Part shown: positions 6,207-6,577 of the stretch, piece by piece
Layout of the letters: every line of letters begins with the position of its first letter
Numbering within the stretch: position 1 is the stretch's first letter
Assembly (NCBI GenBank): GCA_021789355.1
Contig: JAJYJR010000336.1
Location: 1-6,577 of the forward strand
Source: Chloroflexota bacterium
GTDB lineage: Bacteria; Chloroflexota; Limnocylindria; Limnocylindrales; CSP1-4
Reading direction: 5' to 3'
DNA: 6,577 nucleotides
Program-made: the position numbers and the translations under genes
Notes under the pieces: model-generated
What the model was told of the DNA's origin: nothing
What the model saw: the letters and a program-made list of their open reading frames with translations, nothing else
Databases searched by the model: none

Positions 6207-6401
6207 TCAGGCGCGGTGCGCCCAGCGCAGCGTGAGCACCATGCTCAGGCGGCCGGCCTGAAGAGCAACCCGGTGACCGACACGATGGATCGGCACCGCA
6301 CCGTGCGCGCGCAGCATCGCCGCGAGGTGGTCCTGCTCCGCCTCGCGGCGCCGCTCGCTCTCGCGCTCCCGCACCAGCATCTCGGCCAGATACCAATTCA
6401 T
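6207..6401 (-). CDS. Small charged protein of unknown function (64 aa)
   Basis: A 64-residue product starting MNWYLAEMLVRERESERRRE. A short hydrophobic start leads into a strongly charged Arg/Glu helix (residues 10-33), then a more hydrophobic C-terminal segment (GHRVALQAGRLSMVLTLRW, about 42-60). Short proteins opening MN.YLA followed by a charged helix are common, unnamed genes in high-GC Gram-positives and Chloroflexota; no function is established. The shape suggests a peripheral membrane or protein-binding peptide (inference). I chose ATG 6401 because a promoter reading this way (6436-6464) would start RNA around 6429. That excludes the longer frame opening at 6509, which would run through the promoter and the neighbouring gene's ribosome site. 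GGTGGG nine nt before the ATG is a weak ribosome binding site. It is divergent from the CGNR regulator. Confidence 0.65.
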   Translation of the reverse strand: MNWYLAEMLVRERESERRREAEQDHLAAMLRAHGAVPIHRVGHRVALQAGRLSMVLTLRWAHRA

Positions 6402-6435
6402 CGAGGCTAACCCACCATCACGTTTTGCTGGTTGC

Positions 6436-6464
6436 ATTGTGCACGGCCTGTGATAACCTGTCAA
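6436..6464 (-). promoter_or_regulatory. Sigma-70-type promoter for the 64-aa protein
   Basis: On the - strand, a perfect TTGACA -35 box (6464-6459) is followed by a 17-nt spacer and CACAAT (6441-6436), four of six matches to the -10 consensus. The predicted start near 6429 leaves a leader of about 28 nt to the ATG at 6401. Confidence 0.6.
6449..6457 (+). promoter_or_regulatory. Possible extended -10 promoter for the CGNR regulator
   Basis: TGTGATAAC carries the TG of an extended -10 and GATAAC (four of six matches). No good -35 box sits 17 nt upstream, as extended -10 promoters allow. Transcription would begin near 6464, about 33 nt before the ATG at 6497, inside the palindrome at 6456-6470. 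Confidence 0.4.
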
Positions 6465-6470
6465 GCAGGT
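6456..6470. promoter_or_regulatory. Palindromic operator candidate in the divergent promoter region
   Basis: ACCTG (6456-6460), spacer TCAAG, CAGGT (6466-6470) form a perfect 5-bp inverted repeat. It contains most of the -35 box of the leftward promoter and the predicted start of the rightward one. CCTGTGA (6447-6453) and CCTGTCA (6457-6463) also repeat the half-site directly at 10 bp, one helical turn. The adjacent CGNR protein is the natural candidate to bind it (inference). Confidence 0.4.
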
Positions 6471-6483
6471 ACACCGGTTTCCC

Positions 6484-6491
6484 AAAGGAGG
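6484..6491 (+). promoter_or_regulatory. Strong ribosome binding site of the CGNR gene
   Basis: AAAGGAGG lies five nt before the ATG at 6497. It is the strongest Shine-Dalgarno match in the window and fixes the start of the truncated gene. Confidence 0.8.
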
Positions 6492-6496
6492 ACGAG

Positions 6497-6577
6497 ATGT
6501 CACGGCCACCGGCGCCGGGGGCGATCGAGCGGGTCAGGCGGTTCATCAACACGCTTGATCTCGAGGGGGATCGCGAC
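6497..6577 (+). CDS. CGNR zinc-finger / ABATE-domain protein, 5' end only
   Basis: Only the first 27 codons are in the window; the gene continues past its end. The visible residues, notably APGAIERVRRFINTLDLEGD, match the opening of ABATE-domain (DUF1470) proteins, which typically read APG.LELVR.FVNT.D.E.G.D. These carry a C-terminal CGNR zinc finger, not visible here, and are thought to be DNA-binding regulators about 170-200 residues long. The start at 6497 is secure because of the AAAGGAGG site. The gene diverges from the 64-aa protein, and the 95-bp gap holds both promoters and a palindrome, an arrangement that fits auto- and cross-regulation. The family call rests on a short N-terminal match, so it is moderately sure. 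Confidence 0.65.
   Translation, partial: MSRPPAPGAIERVRRFINTLDLEGDRD

Noticed and set aside
6067..6261. Lipoprotein-like start (MRFTASSASFAALVAAGC) on the + strand
   Set aside because: The AAGC box resembles a lipobox, but the remaining residues are Arg/Cys-rich chance sequence, only 64 residues long, and overlap the 3' end of the - strand 64-aa gene. At most a decayed signal sequence.

Overview
The window is very GC-rich DNA with GC-ending codons and clear GGAGG-type ribosome binding sites, from a free-living, probably soil or sediment bacterium. The gene families present (minimal HExxHH metallopeptidase, secreted S1 protease with an ITFG...DG start, CGNR/ABATE regulator, and a tiny MN(W)YLAE-type charged protein) fit Actinomycetota or high-GC Chloroflexota. 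The sequence alone does not decide between them. No rRNA, tRNA, CRISPR array, transposase or phage gene was seen.

Left part (about 1-4550), four intact genes on the + strand: a small predicted zinc metallopeptidase (190-627), a secreted chymotrypsin-fold serine protease (790-1554), an aldo/keto reductase of the YghZ / Kv-beta type (1699-2742) and a 14-helix drug-efflux MFS transporter (2968-4524). They are separated by 140-230 bp gaps and look like independent units, not one operon. The gap between the reductase and the transporter holds a broken DUF1810 gene on the - strand, with a frameshift and a missing C-terminal half. A hairpin after the transporter lies between it and a convergent, unrecognised five-helix membrane protein (4578-5177, - strand).

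Middle-right (about 5178-6206) is roughly 1 kb without an intact gene. It contains the window's best surprise: a 28-bp AT-rich element at 5481-5508 with the architecture and much of the sequence of a bacterial dif site (the XerC/XerD site for chromosome dimer resolution). Immediately next to it is the C-terminal remnant of a PIN-domain (VapC-like) toxin. The remnant's stop codon lies inside the right arm of the dif-like site, it has an internal stop, and it has lost a conserved Asp. This could mark the replication terminus, or a site where Xer-dependent elements have come and gone.

Right end (6207-6577): a 64-residue charged protein (- strand) and the start of a CGNR zinc-finger (ABATE-domain) regulator (+ strand, cut by the window end) are divergently transcribed. 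Their promoters overlap, and a short palindrome lies where a regulator could control both.
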